Assembly (NCBI GenBank): GCA_014584575.1
Contig: JACTMP010000054.1
Span: forward strand, 120,839 to 184,838
Reading direction: 5' to 3'
Length of the DNA: 64,000 nucleotides
Origin: Chloroflexota bacterium
GTDB taxonomy: Bacteria; Chloroflexota; Anaerolineae; Promineifilales; Promineifilaceae
Part shown: in pieces, positions 1 to 7,879 of the stretch
Position numbering within the stretch: the first letter of the stretch is position 1
How the letters are laid out: every line of letters begins with the position of its first letter
Notes under the pieces: model-generated
Told to the model about the DNA's origin: nothing
What the model saw: only the letters and a program-made list of their open reading frames with translations
The model's database searches: none
Program-made: the position numbers and the translations under genes

Positions 1-1
1 G

Positions 2-694
2 GCATCCCTGTGTATTGGCAGTAACGCGCTGACGACGCCGGAGCTATTTGTACCCGTTAGCCTGACGGTGGCGCCGCCGCCGGAGATCATGATTACATCG
101 CCGCTGAGTGGAACGGTATTCACGGCCGTGAACGGCACAAATATCAGCACCACCATCACCGTCACTACCCCCAACTTCACCATCCCCGACGACGGGCACT
201 GGCATTTGTGGGTGGATGGCGTAGACACCGGCCCGGTTTACGATTACACCCAATCCGTCACGCTGACCCTGGGAACACACGTCATCAGCGCCCAATTGCA
301 ATACCCGGATCACACGCCGGTTGGCCCGGTAGACAGTATCCAGGTAGAGGTGCTGGACATCGGCATCACCATCCTCTCACCGGCGGATGGCGCAGTCTTG
401 ACGGCTACCAATGGGGTGAATATCAGCACTACCGTGACAGTGACAACTCCCAACTTTACTATCCCGGACGATGGTCACTGGCATCTGTGGCTGAATGGTG
501 TGGATACCGGGCCGGTGTATGGCGCCAGCACAACCATCACCCTGACCGTCGGGACGCATATCATTACGGCTCAATTGCAGGCCCCAGATCATACGCCGCT
601 TGGCCCGGTGGATACCATCACGGTGACGGTAGTGGCGGAGCCAGACGGTCCCATGTACTACCTTTACCTTCCCGTTATTGTGCGAGACGAGTGA
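2..694 (+). CDS. Secreted Ig-like repeat protein, C-terminal part (5' end outside window)
   Basis: The frame is open from the first bases of the window, so the gene starts upstream. About 230 residues are visible. They hold two tandem copies of a roughly 95-residue beta-rich module, each with the motifs ISTT-TVTTPNFTIPDDGHWHLW, DGVDTGPVY and ThvI-AQLQ-PDHTP-GPVD, typical of extracellular Ig-like or cadherin-like folds. The protein ends in a short hydrophobic YYLYLPVIVRDE tail. Tails of the type YLPxhxR recur at the ends of exported Chloroflexota proteins, but their role is not established. No enzyme motif is visible. A surface or extracellular structural or binding role is inferred. The gene is followed by two hairpins. 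Confidence 0.7.
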   Translation, partial: ASLCIGSNALTTPELFVPVSLTVAPPPEIMITSPLSGTVFTAVNGTNISTTITVTTPNFTIPDDGHWHLWVDGVDTGPVYDYTQSVTLTLGTHVISAQLQYPDHTPVGPVDSIQVEVLDIGITILSPADGAVLTATNGVNISTTVTVTTPNFTIPDDGHWHLWLNGVDTGPVYGASTTITLTVGTHIITAQLQAPDHTPLGPVDTITVTVVAEPDGPMYYLYLPVIVRDE

Positions 695-703
695 TATTCT
701 GAG

Positions 704-735
704 AGACCCGAAAGTTTTCAAAACCCTTCGGGTCT
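704..735. repeat. Hairpin repeat, AGACCCGAA...TTCGGGTCT family
   Basis: Arms AGACCCGAA and TTCGGGTCT enclose an A/T-rich loop ten bases after the stop codon of the secreted protein gene. A second, longer and almost perfectly palindromic copy lies at 6078-6110, also directly after a stop codon. The two copies make this a dispersed 3'-end element, probably acting as a terminator. Confidence 0.7.
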
Positions 736-752
736 GGGAATGTAGATTAAAG

Positions 753-779
753 AGGCGACCCAATTGGGTCGCCTTTTTA
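753..779 (+). terminator. Rho-independent terminator
   Basis: A perfect 22-base palindrome (arm AGGCGACCCAA) is followed by TTTTTAT. This is the classical form of an intrinsic terminator for the gene upstream. It also argues against the ATG at 764 as a start for the next gene. Confidence 0.85.
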
Positions 780-937
780 TTTGTGGAAAATTGGGGAAGC
801 CAGCGCCATGTGGTACAATCCTGTGGCAAGGGGTCGTAGCTCCTCTTCAAACGCATACCACTAAGTACCACAACCATCTAAAAAACATCGCCGCCGCACA
901 TCGCCGCCACAGAAAACAATCACCATCTAAAAAACAG

Positions 938-2185
938 ATGAATACGTTACCTTCCAAAAAGACCATTGGCATCCTCCACTATACCGCGCCGCCTGTTGTG
1001 GGTGGTGTGGAAAGTGTGATTGCCCATCACGCCCGTCTGTTAACCACCGCCGGTTATCCGGCGCGGCTGTTGGCCGGGCGGGGCGGGGAAAAAGACGGCC
1101 CTATCCCGTTTGTGCATTTGCCGTTGGCCGACTCGCTGCACCCGGCAGTGTTGGCGGCTAAAGCAGAGCTAGACCAGGGGAAAATCCCGGCCGATTTTGA
1201 GTCGTTGGTGGGGCAGGTAGCCGGGGAATTGGCAACGGCCGTTGCCCACACCAACATCCTCATTGCCCACAACGTAGCCTCGCTGCACAAAAATCTGGCG
1301 CTGACGGCGGCGCTGCAACGGGTATGCGCCCGGCCCGGCGCGCCCCGCCTCATCCTGTGGCACCACGACCTGGCCTGGACGACGCCCCGTTACCGGGCGG
1401 AACTGCACCCTGGCTGGCCCTGGGATTTGCTGCGCCAGCCCTGGCCCGATGTGCCCACGACGCATGTGGTTGTCTCCGAACTGCGCCGCCGTGAACTGGC
1501 CGAATTGTTCAGTTTGCCGCCAGAAACGATTCAGGTGATACCGTCCGGGCTGGATAGTGATGCGTTTTTACGGCTGGCGGAGGGTACGGCCGTGTTGCTA
1601 GACCAGCTATCCTGGCGACAGGCCGGCCCACGCCTGCTGCTGCCGGTGCGCATCACCCCGCGCAAAAACATCGAACTGGCGATACAAACCATCGCCGCGC
1701 TGCGCCAGACCATGCCCCAGGCCACGCTGCTCATTACCGGGCCGCCTGGCCCCCACAACCCGGCCAACCGGCATTATTTTGCCGAACTGCGCCAGCTTCG
1801 CGCCGACCTGGGTCTGGCCGGGCAGGTGCATTTCCTCGCCGAGATTACCGATGAGTATGTGCCCGATGAAGTGATTGCCGACCTGTACCGGCTGGCCGAT
1901 GCCCTCTTTTTCCCCAGCCGCGAAGAAGGTTTTGGCATTCCCATGTTGGAAGCGGGACTGCTCGGTTTGCCCATCTTTTGCGCCGACATTCCACCACTGC
2001 GCGAAATTGCCGGGCCATACGCCACTTACTTTTCGCCAGACTGCGATCCGGCTGAACTGGCGGCACAAATATCCGATTGTCTGGCGAGCAGCGCCACCAC
2101 CCAGCTTCGCCAGCGGGTGCGCCGCTTGTATACCTGGCGCGGCATTTTCGCCGAAAAAATCGCGCCCCTGTTGGAGGGAATATGA
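938..2185 (+). CDS. GT4-family glycosyltransferase
   Basis: A 415-residue GT-B glycosyltransferase. The N-terminal half opens with a beta strand and glycine-rich turn (IGILHYTAPPVVGGVES). The C-terminal half has the nucleotide-sugar binding pattern RITPRKNIELAI and the EEGFGIPMLEAG segment, the E-x7-E signature of family 4. It probably transfers a sugar from an NDP-sugar at the cytoplasmic face. The frame is open from 764, but that ATG lies inside the upstream terminator, so I chose the ATG at 938, where homology-like sequence starts. The stop overlaps the next start (ATGA), implying translational coupling to the USP-GpgS gene. That links this enzyme to glucosylglycerate-type metabolism. The acceptor is unknown. 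Confidence 0.8.
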   Translation: MNTLPSKKTIGILHYTAPPVVGGVESVIAHHARLLTTAGYPARLLAGRGGEKDGPIPFVHLPLADSLHPAVLAAKAELDQGKIPADFESLVGQVAGELATAVAHTNILIAHNVASLHKNLALTAALQRVCARPGAPRLILWHHDLAWTTPRYRAELHPGWPWDLLRQPWPDVPTTHVVVSELRRRELAELFSLPPETIQVIPSGLDSDAFLRLAEGTAVLLDQLSWRQAGPRLLLPVRITPRKNIELAIQTIAALRQTMPQATLLITGPPGPHNPANRHYFAELRQLRADLGLAGQVHFLAEITDEYVPDEVIADLYRLADALFFPSREEGFGIPMLEAGLLGLPIFCADIPPLREIAGPYATYFSPDCDPAELAAQISDCLASSATTQLRQRVRRLYTWRGIFAEKIAPLLEGI

Positions 2186-4089
2186 TGTTTGAATTTGATG
2201 AAACGGAAGAGACAGATGTGTTGGATTTGCCCGTTTACCTGCGCCGACCGGCCCAGGTGCTTATCCCACTCATGCCTGGCAGTGACAATGAGTCGCTGCT
2301 CAAGCTGGCCCGCTGGTTGGCGCACGAGATTGTGGTGTTGCTGGTGGGGGTTGTGCCTGTGAAGGAAGGCGAGAATCTGAGCGCAGGCGCAGGGCAGGCG
2401 CGGGAACTGCGCTTGTTGATGAACGAACATGCTGACCGGGTGAACTTGCGCGCCAAACCGCGTATCCGTGTTTCCTACAATCCCTGGGATGAGATCCGGG
2501 CCGTGTTACTTGCTGAGCCTACCATTGATTTGCTGGTACTCGATTGGCCGCACCACCTGGAGGCGCTGCAATTGACGCCGGCCGAAATCCTTTCGCACCC
2601 GCCGTGTGATGTGGCCCTGCTGCGTGGGCCGCTGCCAGAGCGATTGCAGCGGGTGGCGGTGCCCATGCGCGGCGGCCCCCATGCCGAGCGGGCGCTCTAT
2701 CTGGCGCTGACATTGGCGGCCCAGGATGAGGCGCAGGTCACGGCCGTGCGCCTGCGCAGCGGCACGGCTATGTTACAGGCCGAACAGACGTTTGCCGGCA
2801 TCGCCATGGTGTTGGCCGAGATGCCCCAGGTGACGCAGAAAGTGGTGGAAACAAATGACCAATGCCAGACCATCCTGGATGTGGCGGAAACGGCCGACCT
2901 GGTGATTTTGGGCACGTCCTCGTTGCCCACGCAGAGTACGGGGTCGTTTGGCGAAATTGCCGATGCGGTGTTGCAGCAGGCCGCCAGCAGCGTGATTGCC
3001 GTGAAAACGAAGCGGGTCGCCATGCCGGAACAGGGCGTCAGCTTTAGCGCCAAAGCCATCTCCATCCTGGTAGACCGCTGGTTTGCCGAAAACACCTTCC
3101 ACGCCGACGAATTTGCCGATTTGAACCATTTACTGGCGTTGAAAGAAGAGCGGGGGCTGACGATTAGCCTGGCCTTACCGGCGCTGAATGAAGAGCAGAC
3201 GGTGGGCGAAGTGATCCGGGTGGCGCAGCGCGCCTGCGTGGAAAAAGTCCCTTTGCTGGATGAGATTGTGTTGATTGATTCCAACTCGATAGACCGCACC
3301 AGGGAGATCGCCGCCGGATTGGGCGTGCCGGTTTTTATTCACCAGGAGATTTTGCCGCAGTATGGGGCGCGGCGGGGCAAAGGGGAGGCGCTGTGGAAAA
3401 GCCTCTTTGTAACCGGTGGCGACATTGTGATTTGGGTGGATACAGATGTGACGAACTTTCATCCGCGTTTTATTTATGGGCAGTTGGGGCCACTGTTGCA
3501 GCGGACGAAGGTGCAATTTGTAAAGGGGTTTTACCGACGGCCGTTGAAAGTGGGCAAGGAGCTAAAAAGTGGCCGGGGGGGACGGGTGACGGAATTGCTG
3601 GCACGGCCGTTGCTCAATCTCTTTTACCCGGAACTGTCCGGCATTGTGCAGCCGCTCTCCGGCGAATATGGCGGGCGGCGCGACCTGTTGGAACAACTGC
3701 CCTTTTCCTCCGGCTACGGCGTGGAAATTGGCCTGCTGATTGACGTGTTAGAAAAGGTGCATCTGGGGGCAATCAGCCAGGTAGATATGGTGGAGCGCAT
3801 CCACCGTAATCAGTCATTGGAAAGGCTGAGCAAAATGTCTTTTGCCATCGCCCAGACCTTTTTTGGTAAACTGGAACGGCGCTACGGCCACACCATGCTG
3901 CAAGATGTGAACCGCACCATGAAGCGGGTGCGCCAGGATCAAGGCCACCTGTTTTTGGAGGTGGAAGAAGTGACCGAACTGCAACGCCCGCCCATGATCG
4001 AGATTCCTGAATACCGGCAGATGCGGGGATTGCCCATGTTGGATGGTGTTCATAATCTGTCGTTATCGGGAGTGGAGATTGGAGATTAG
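2182..4089 (+). CDS. gpgS: USP-domain / glucosyl-3-phosphoglycerate synthase fusion
   Basis: A 635-residue protein. Residues about 20-290 look like two diverged universal-stress-protein (UspA) halves, including a VILGTSSLPTQSTGSFGEIAD stretch. Residues about 305-635 are a GT-A glycosyltransferase (family 81/2 type) very like GpgS: LPALNEEQTVGEV, IDSNSIDRT, the metal motif VDTDVTNF, RVTELLARPLLNLFYPELSG, QPLSGEYGGRR and GYGVEIGLLIDV. GpgS (EC 2.4.1.266) makes glucosyl-3-phosphoglycerate from NDP-glucose and 3-phosphoglycerate. Known GpgS enzymes are about 320 residues, so the USP half is extra and may sense nucleotide or stress. Start ATG 2182 has GGAGG upstream and overlaps the preceding stop. 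The last residues (VEIGD) are encoded by a 7-bp repeat stack. Confidence 0.85.
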   Translation: MMFEFDETEETDVLDLPVYLRRPAQVLIPLMPGSDNESLLKLARWLAHEIVVLLVGVVPVKEGENLSAGAGQARELRLLMNEHADRVNLRAKPRIRVSYNPWDEIRAVLLAEPTIDLLVLDWPHHLEALQLTPAEILSHPPCDVALLRGPLPERLQRVAVPMRGGPHAERALYLALTLAAQDEAQVTAVRLRSGTAMLQAEQTFAGIAMVLAEMPQVTQKVVETNDQCQTILDVAETADLVILGTSSLPTQSTGSFGEIADAVLQQAASSVIAVKTKRVAMPEQGVSFSAKAISILVDRWFAENTFHADEFADLNHLLALKEERGLTISLALPALNEEQTVGEVIRVAQRACVEKVPLLDEIVLIDSNSIDRTREIAAGLGVPVFIHQEILPQYGARRGKGEALWKSLFVTGGDIVIWVDTDVTNFHPRFIYGQLGPLLQRTKVQFVKGFYRRPLKVGKELKSGRGGRVTELLARPLLNLFYPELSGIVQPLSGEYGGRRDLLEQLPFSSGYGVEIGLLIDVLEKVHLGAISQVDMVERIHRNQSLERLSKMSFAIAQTFFGKLERRYGHTMLQDVNRTMKRVRQDQGHLFLEVEEVTELQRPPMIEIPEYRQMRGLPMLDGVHNLSLSGVEIGD

Positions 4090-4136
4090 AGATTGGAGAC
4101 TGGCATAATCTCCAATCTCTAATCTCCAATCTCTGC
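4074..4136. repeat. Heptad repeat hairpin, GGAGATT type, over a stop codon
   Basis: Nine successive 7-base units: forward ones close to GGAGATT, then complementary ones close to TCTCCAA or TCTCTAA, so the whole folds into a long hairpin. It contains the stop codon of the USP-GpgS gene and fills the gap to the phosphatase gene. It may attenuate or terminate transcription between the two. Confidence 0.85.
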
Positions 4137-4143
4137 CACAATT

Positions 4144-4731
4144 ATGACCACGTTACTCCTCATTCGCCATGGTGAGACCGATTGGAATGTAGACGGCCGT
4201 TACACCGGCCAGTCTGACATTCCCCTGAATGATAACGGGCGGGTGCAGGCGCGGCAGGCGGCGGCGCAGTTGGCCGCCAACCCGCCCGATGTGGTGGTTT
4301 CGTCGGATTTGGAGCGAGCACGGGAAACGGCGGAAATTATCGCCGCCCCTTTTCAACTGCCGGTGCATACCGACCCCCGCCTGCGCGAGATAAACCAGGG
4401 GGTTTGGGAAGGTATGTACTTTCCTGACATCAAGGCGAAATATGCAGCCGAGTTTGCCGCCCGCGAGGCTGACCCCTTGAGCGTGGCCCCCCCCGGTGGG
4501 GAGACGGTGGGGCAGGTACGGGAAAGGGTGCTGACGGCCGTAGCCGACATTCACCAGAAATATCCGGGCCAACGGGTGGCGGTGGTGGCGCACGGCCTGG
4601 CCCTGGCATTGATCAAAGCTGCCGCCATCAACCACCCCATCACCCAGGTCTGGGACCTCATCCCGCCCAATGCGCAGGTGGAGGAACTTATTTTTGACGA
4701 TTTTGAGAGTGACGTGATGCTTGACACCTGA
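4144..4731 (+). CDS. Histidine phosphatase, candidate glucosyl-3-phosphoglycerate phosphatase
   Basis: A 195-residue member of the phosphoglycerate-mutase-like histidine phosphatase branch. The catalytic motif LLIRHGETDWN is at the N-terminus, followed by YTGQSDIPLNDNG, SDLERARETAEI, REINQGVWEG and VVAHGLAL, which supply the catalytic His, Arg, Glu and second His. In mycobacteria the phosphatase that finishes glucosylglycerate synthesis (GpgP) belongs to this superfamily. The position directly after gpgS makes that role likely here, but alpha-ribazole phosphatase or a broad sugar phosphatase cannot be excluded. The stop codon lies within a TGACACC repeat stack, which encodes the last residues. 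Confidence 0.75.
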   Translation: MTTLLLIRHGETDWNVDGRYTGQSDIPLNDNGRVQARQAAAQLAANPPDVVVSSDLERARETAEIIAAPFQLPVHTDPRLREINQGVWEGMYFPDIKAKYAAEFAAREADPLSVAPPGGETVGQVRERVLTAVADIHQKYPGQRVAVVAHGLALALIKAAAINHPITQVWDLIPPNAQVEELIFDDFESDVMLDT

Positions 4732-4756
4732 CACCTGACACCTGACACCTGACACC
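4722..4756. repeat. Heptad repeat (TGACACC) x5
   Basis: Five perfect copies of TGACACC in direct orientation cover the stop codon of the phosphatase gene. Related units recur at 13673-13728, 30904-30939 and 39353-39416. Unlike most other stacks it has no complementary arm here. Confidence 0.95.
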
Positions 4757-4785
4757 GTTCCTCACGCATCACGAGGAGTTTACCT

Positions 4786-6072
4786 ATGACAGATCAACCC
4801 ATGAACCGCCACTCCCTCCACATCGGTTTTGTCTCCACTCGTTTTGCCGACACCGATGGCGTGTCATTGGAAACGGCCAAATGGGCCGCAGTATTAGAGG
4901 GCATGGGGCATACATGCTACTACTTCTCCGGCCAGAGCGACCGGCCGGCCAGGCGCAGCATGGTTGTGCCCGAAGCGTTTTACCGCCACCCCGAAATCAA
5001 AGAGCGGCACGACCGCTTTTTTGCCCTGAGTCGGCGCACCGGCGAAGATACGCTGTGGATTCACCACTGGCGCGGCAACTTCCGGCGGCATCTGTACCGC
5101 TTTATAGACAAGTTCAAAATTGACGCCCTCATCCCCGAAAATGTGCTGGCGATTCCCCTGAACGTGCCGCTGGCGCTGGCGCTGACAGAAGTGATCGCCG
5201 AAACAGGCATACCCACCATCGCCCACCACCACGATTTTGCCTGGGAGCGCAAACGCTTTTTGGTAAACGGCATTCAGGATTACATCAACATGGCCTTTCC
5301 GCCGGATTTGCCTTCCATCTCGCATGTGGTCATCAACAGCCAGGCGCAGCACCAACTGGCGCGGCGGCGCGGCGTGGGGTCGGCCATTATTCCCAATGTG
5401 ATGGATTATGAAACGCCGCCGCCGGGCATTGACGACTATTCGGCCGATTTGAGGGAGCGGTTGGGCATTGCCCCGGACGAACTGTTCATCTTGCAGCCGA
5501 CGCGGGTGGTGCAGCGCAAAGGGATTGAACATGCTATTGAACTGGTGCGCCGTTTGCAACGGCCGTCGCGCCTGGTCATCAGCCATGCCTCCGGCGACGA
5601 GGGGGATGAGTATGAACAGCGGGTGCGTGAATATGCGGCTATGTTGGGTGTGCCCACCATTTTTTGTGCTGATGTTTTTGATGATGTGCGCAGGCTGACG
5701 GCCGATGGGCAGAAGGTTTATAACTTGTGGGACGCCTACAATCATGCCGATCTGGTGACGTATCCTTCCGTTTTTGAAGGGTTTGGCAATGCGTTTTTGG
5801 AGGCCATCTACTTCCGCAAGCCGATTGTGGTGAATAATTACTCCATCTATTCCACCGACATCCGCCCCAAAGGGTTCCGGGTGATTGAGTTTGATGAGTT
5901 TGTGACGGATGAGACGGTGGCGCAGGTGCAGGCGGTGCTGGATGATGCGGCGCTGTGTGCGGAGATGGTGGAGCAGAATTATGAACTGGCGCGGCACCAT
6001 TACTCCTACAGTTTGCTGCGGCACAAGCTGCGGGTGCAGTTGGAGAATGTGTTTGGGGTGAATGGGGTATGA
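4786..6072 (+). CDS. GT4-family glycosyltransferase, mannosylglucosylglycerate-synthase-like
   Basis: A 428-residue GT-B enzyme. The N-terminus reads IGFVSTRFADTDGVSLE, the middle has TIAHHHDFAWER and VINSQAQHQLARRRGV, and the C-terminal domain has LQPTRVVQRKGIEHAIELV and SVFEGFGNAFLEA (E-x7-E). The start ATG 4786 follows GAGGAG. Together with GpgS and a phosphatase this is the gene set expected for a glucosylglycerate derivative. In Petrotoga, a GT4 enzyme adds mannose to glucosylglycerate to give the compatible solute mannosylglucosylglycerate. That assignment is inferred from context and general resemblance. An oligosaccharide-lengthening role, as in mycobacterial methylglucose lipopolysaccharide, is the alternative. 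Confidence 0.7.
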   Translation: MTDQPMNRHSLHIGFVSTRFADTDGVSLETAKWAAVLEGMGHTCYYFSGQSDRPARRSMVVPEAFYRHPEIKERHDRFFALSRRTGEDTLWIHHWRGNFRRHLYRFIDKFKIDALIPENVLAIPLNVPLALALTEVIAETGIPTIAHHHDFAWERKRFLVNGIQDYINMAFPPDLPSISHVVINSQAQHQLARRRGVGSAIIPNVMDYETPPPGIDDYSADLRERLGIAPDELFILQPTRVVQRKGIEHAIELVRRLQRPSRLVISHASGDEGDEYEQRVREYAAMLGVPTIFCADVFDDVRRLTADGQKVYNLWDAYNHADLVTYPSVFEGFGNAFLEAIYFRKPIVVNNYSIYSTDIRPKGFRVIEFDEFVTDETVAQVQAVLDDAALCAEMVEQNYELARHHYSYSLLRHKLRVQLENVFGVNGV

Positions 6073-6077
6073 AGGCC

Positions 6078-6113
6078 AGACCCGAAGGGTTTTCAAAACC
6101 CTTCGGGTCTTTC
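6078..6113 (+). terminator. Terminator-like perfect hairpin, AGACCCGAAGGG family
   Basis: A 33-base palindrome with 16-base arms (AGACCCGAAGGGTTTT and its complement), six bases after the stop codon and followed by TTT. It is the second copy of the element at 704-735. Confidence 0.8.
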
Positions 6114-6190
6114 CCCATATAGATGACCGTTGCATGAACGGTGACGGCCGTAGGGGAATCGCTGTTTGCCGGGGCAGTGGGGGCTGGTTA

Positions 6191-6230
6191 CAATGAAATT
6201 GTGGTTGGTTAAGCAATCACAATTTCATTG
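6191..6230 (+). promoter_or_regulatory. Hairpin in the murA leader
   Basis: Perfect 13-base arms (CAATGAAATTGTG and CACAATTTCATTG) around a 14-base loop end only 13 bases before the murA start codon, just upstream of the GAGGATGAGG ribosome-binding region. It could modulate murA translation or be an operator. No known riboswitch consensus was recognised. Confidence 0.5.
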
Positions 6231-6243
6231 AGGATGAGGAAAC

Positions 6244-7536
6244 ATGGGGAAATTTATCATTGAAGGGGGCCATCCACTCAGGGGCACGATGACAGCCAGC
6301 GGCAATAAGAATGCCGCGCTCAAGCTGCTGCCCGCCTGCCTGCTGACGGATGAGCCGGTCATTTTACACAACATTCCAGACATTCAAGACGTGCGCTCCA
6401 CCTTTGATGTGCTGCATGATCTGGGAGTGGAAACGGAAAATTTGGGCGAGGGAAGCTGGCGCATTCATGCCCAAAATGTGAAAAAGAGCAAATTGGACAG
6501 CCACCTGGCGGGGCGCACCCGCGCTTCGTTTGTCTTTTCCGGGCCGATGCTGGCCCGGCTGGGACAGGTGGAACTGCCGCTGCCGGGTGGGGATGTGATT
6601 GGCGGACGGCCGTTGGATACCCACATTCGCGCCCTCAAAGCATTGGGCGTGGATGTGAGCATGTATCCACGTGGTCACTTCAACATGAACGTGGACGGGC
6701 TGCGTGGCGCAGGTTATCTGCTGCTGGCCGAAGCCAGCGTCACCGCCACCGAAAACACGCTCATGGCGGCGGTGCTGGCGAAGGGGGAGACGGTGATTGA
6801 CAATGCCGCCAGTGAACCGCACGTGCAGGATTTGTGCCATTTCCTGAACCGGATGGGGGCGCAAATTGGCGGCATTGGCAGCAGCCGCCTGACGGTGCAG
6901 GGTGTTGACCGGCTGGGTGGGGCCGAGTTCCGCATTGGCTCGGATTTTATGGAGGTGGGCAGTTTTATTGGGGCTACGGCCGTGACCCGCGGCGAAGTGC
7001 GCATCCAAAACGCCGAACCGCAAAACCTGGGCATGATTCGCCTGGTCTATGAAAAATTAGGCGTCCACTGGATTGATGATGGCAACGACATCATCATCCC
7101 CGCCGACCAATCATTGGAAATTGAACCGGCGCTGGGTGGCCGCATCCCCGAAATCAAACCCATGCCCTGGCCCGGTTTCCCGCCCGACCTGATGAGCATT
7201 GCCCTGGTGATGGCCACGCAGGCCAACGGCTCCATCTTGCTGCATGACTGGATGTACGAAAGCCGCTTCTTTTTTGTGGATCACTTGGCCTTTATGGGGG
7301 CGCGGATTGTGTTGTGTGACCCGCATCGGGTGCTGGTGCAGGGCGGCAACGGAATGCAGGCCAACCCGCAGGGTGTGCCCAGCCCGGACATCCGCGCCGG
7401 CATGGCTCTGATTATGGCCGGGTTGTGCGCCAAAGGGGAAACCACCATCCACAACATCCAGCAAATTGACCGGGGCTATGAGCGTGTAGACGAAAAACTC
7501 CGCGCCCTGGGCGCTCATATCCAGCGCACGGAATAG
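6244..7536 (+). CDS. murA: UDP-N-acetylglucosamine 1-carboxyvinyltransferase, Cys-to-Asp form
   Basis: A 430-residue EPSP-synthase-fold enzyme for the first committed step of peptidoglycan synthesis: enolpyruvyl transfer from phosphoenolpyruvate to UDP-GlcNAc in the cytoplasm. Visible motifs are SGNKNAALK (Lys22 and Asn23), FSGPMLARLG, the active-site loop LPGGDVIGGRPLDTH, the catalytic-Asp region PGFPPDLMS and the C-terminal GYERVDEKLRALGA. The usual loop Cys is Asp (residue 117). This exchange occurs naturally in Mycobacterium and Chlamydia MurA and prevents alkylation by fosfomycin, so intrinsic resistance is expected. The start follows GAGGATGAGG. The gene stands alone between a terminator and a convergent gene. 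Confidence 0.93.
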   Translation: MGKFIIEGGHPLRGTMTASGNKNAALKLLPACLLTDEPVILHNIPDIQDVRSTFDVLHDLGVETENLGEGSWRIHAQNVKKSKLDSHLAGRTRASFVFSGPMLARLGQVELPLPGGDVIGGRPLDTHIRALKALGVDVSMYPRGHFNMNVDGLRGAGYLLLAEASVTATENTLMAAVLAKGETVIDNAASEPHVQDLCHFLNRMGAQIGGIGSSRLTVQGVDRLGGAEFRIGSDFMEVGSFIGATAVTRGEVRIQNAEPQNLGMIRLVYEKLGVHWIDDGNDIIIPADQSLEIEPALGGRIPEIKPMPWPGFPPDLMSIALVMATQANGSILLHDWMYESRFFFVDHLAFMGARIVLCDPHRVLVQGGNGMQANPQGVPSPDIRAGMALIMAGLCAKGETTIHNIQQIDRGYERVDEKLRALGAHIQRTE

Positions 7537-7545
7537 GTGTGTTTC

Positions 7546-7818
7546 TTAGCTCACCACCTGATATTGGGACACATCAGCACGCACGATAAGTTCGGTGAGT
7601 GTGTTGTCTGGGCCAGAGCCGCGAAACGTTTCCAGTTCGGCTTCTGAGTCCCACTCCTCATAGACATTGACGCGATCAGGGACGATAGGGTCAGCCGCCA
7701 CCACAAAATCATGGCATCCTTGTGTTTGCCGGGCCAGCAACATGGCTTCGTGCGAAGAACGGAGGAAGGTTTCCCGTTGGCCGGCGGCGATAAATAGCTT
7801 TCCCGAAACAATGATCAT
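7546..7818 (-). CDS. Antibiotic-biosynthesis-monooxygenase (ABM) domain protein
   Basis: A 90-residue dimeric alpha-beta-barrel type protein: MIIVSGKLFIAAGQRETFL, a central helix with EAMLLARQTQGC, then YEEWDSEAELETF and a terminal strand. These are the hallmarks of the ABM/YgiN superfamily, small cofactor-independent monooxygenases or quinol-handling proteins. The start at 7818 is preceded by GGAGG six bases away. A longer in-frame start at 7890 lacks such a site. It lies 61 bases downstream of the YcaQ-like gene on the same strand and may be co-transcribed. The substrate is unknown. Confidence 0.75.
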   Translation of the reverse strand: MIIVSGKLFIAAGQRETFLRSSHEAMLLARQTQGCHDFVVAADPIVPDRVNVYEEWDSEAELETFRGSGPDNTLTELIVRADVSQYQVVS

Positions 7819-7879
7819 GTAAATCCTCCAGATGCTTGTGCAAACAACCATGAGCTGGTTGAGTTTGTTGTTGATAGCG

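Noticed and set aside
4894..6216. 440-codon open frame on the minus strand
   Set aside because: It is antisense to the GT4 gene and runs through the terminator at 6078. The composition is that of a mirror frame in GC-rich DNA.
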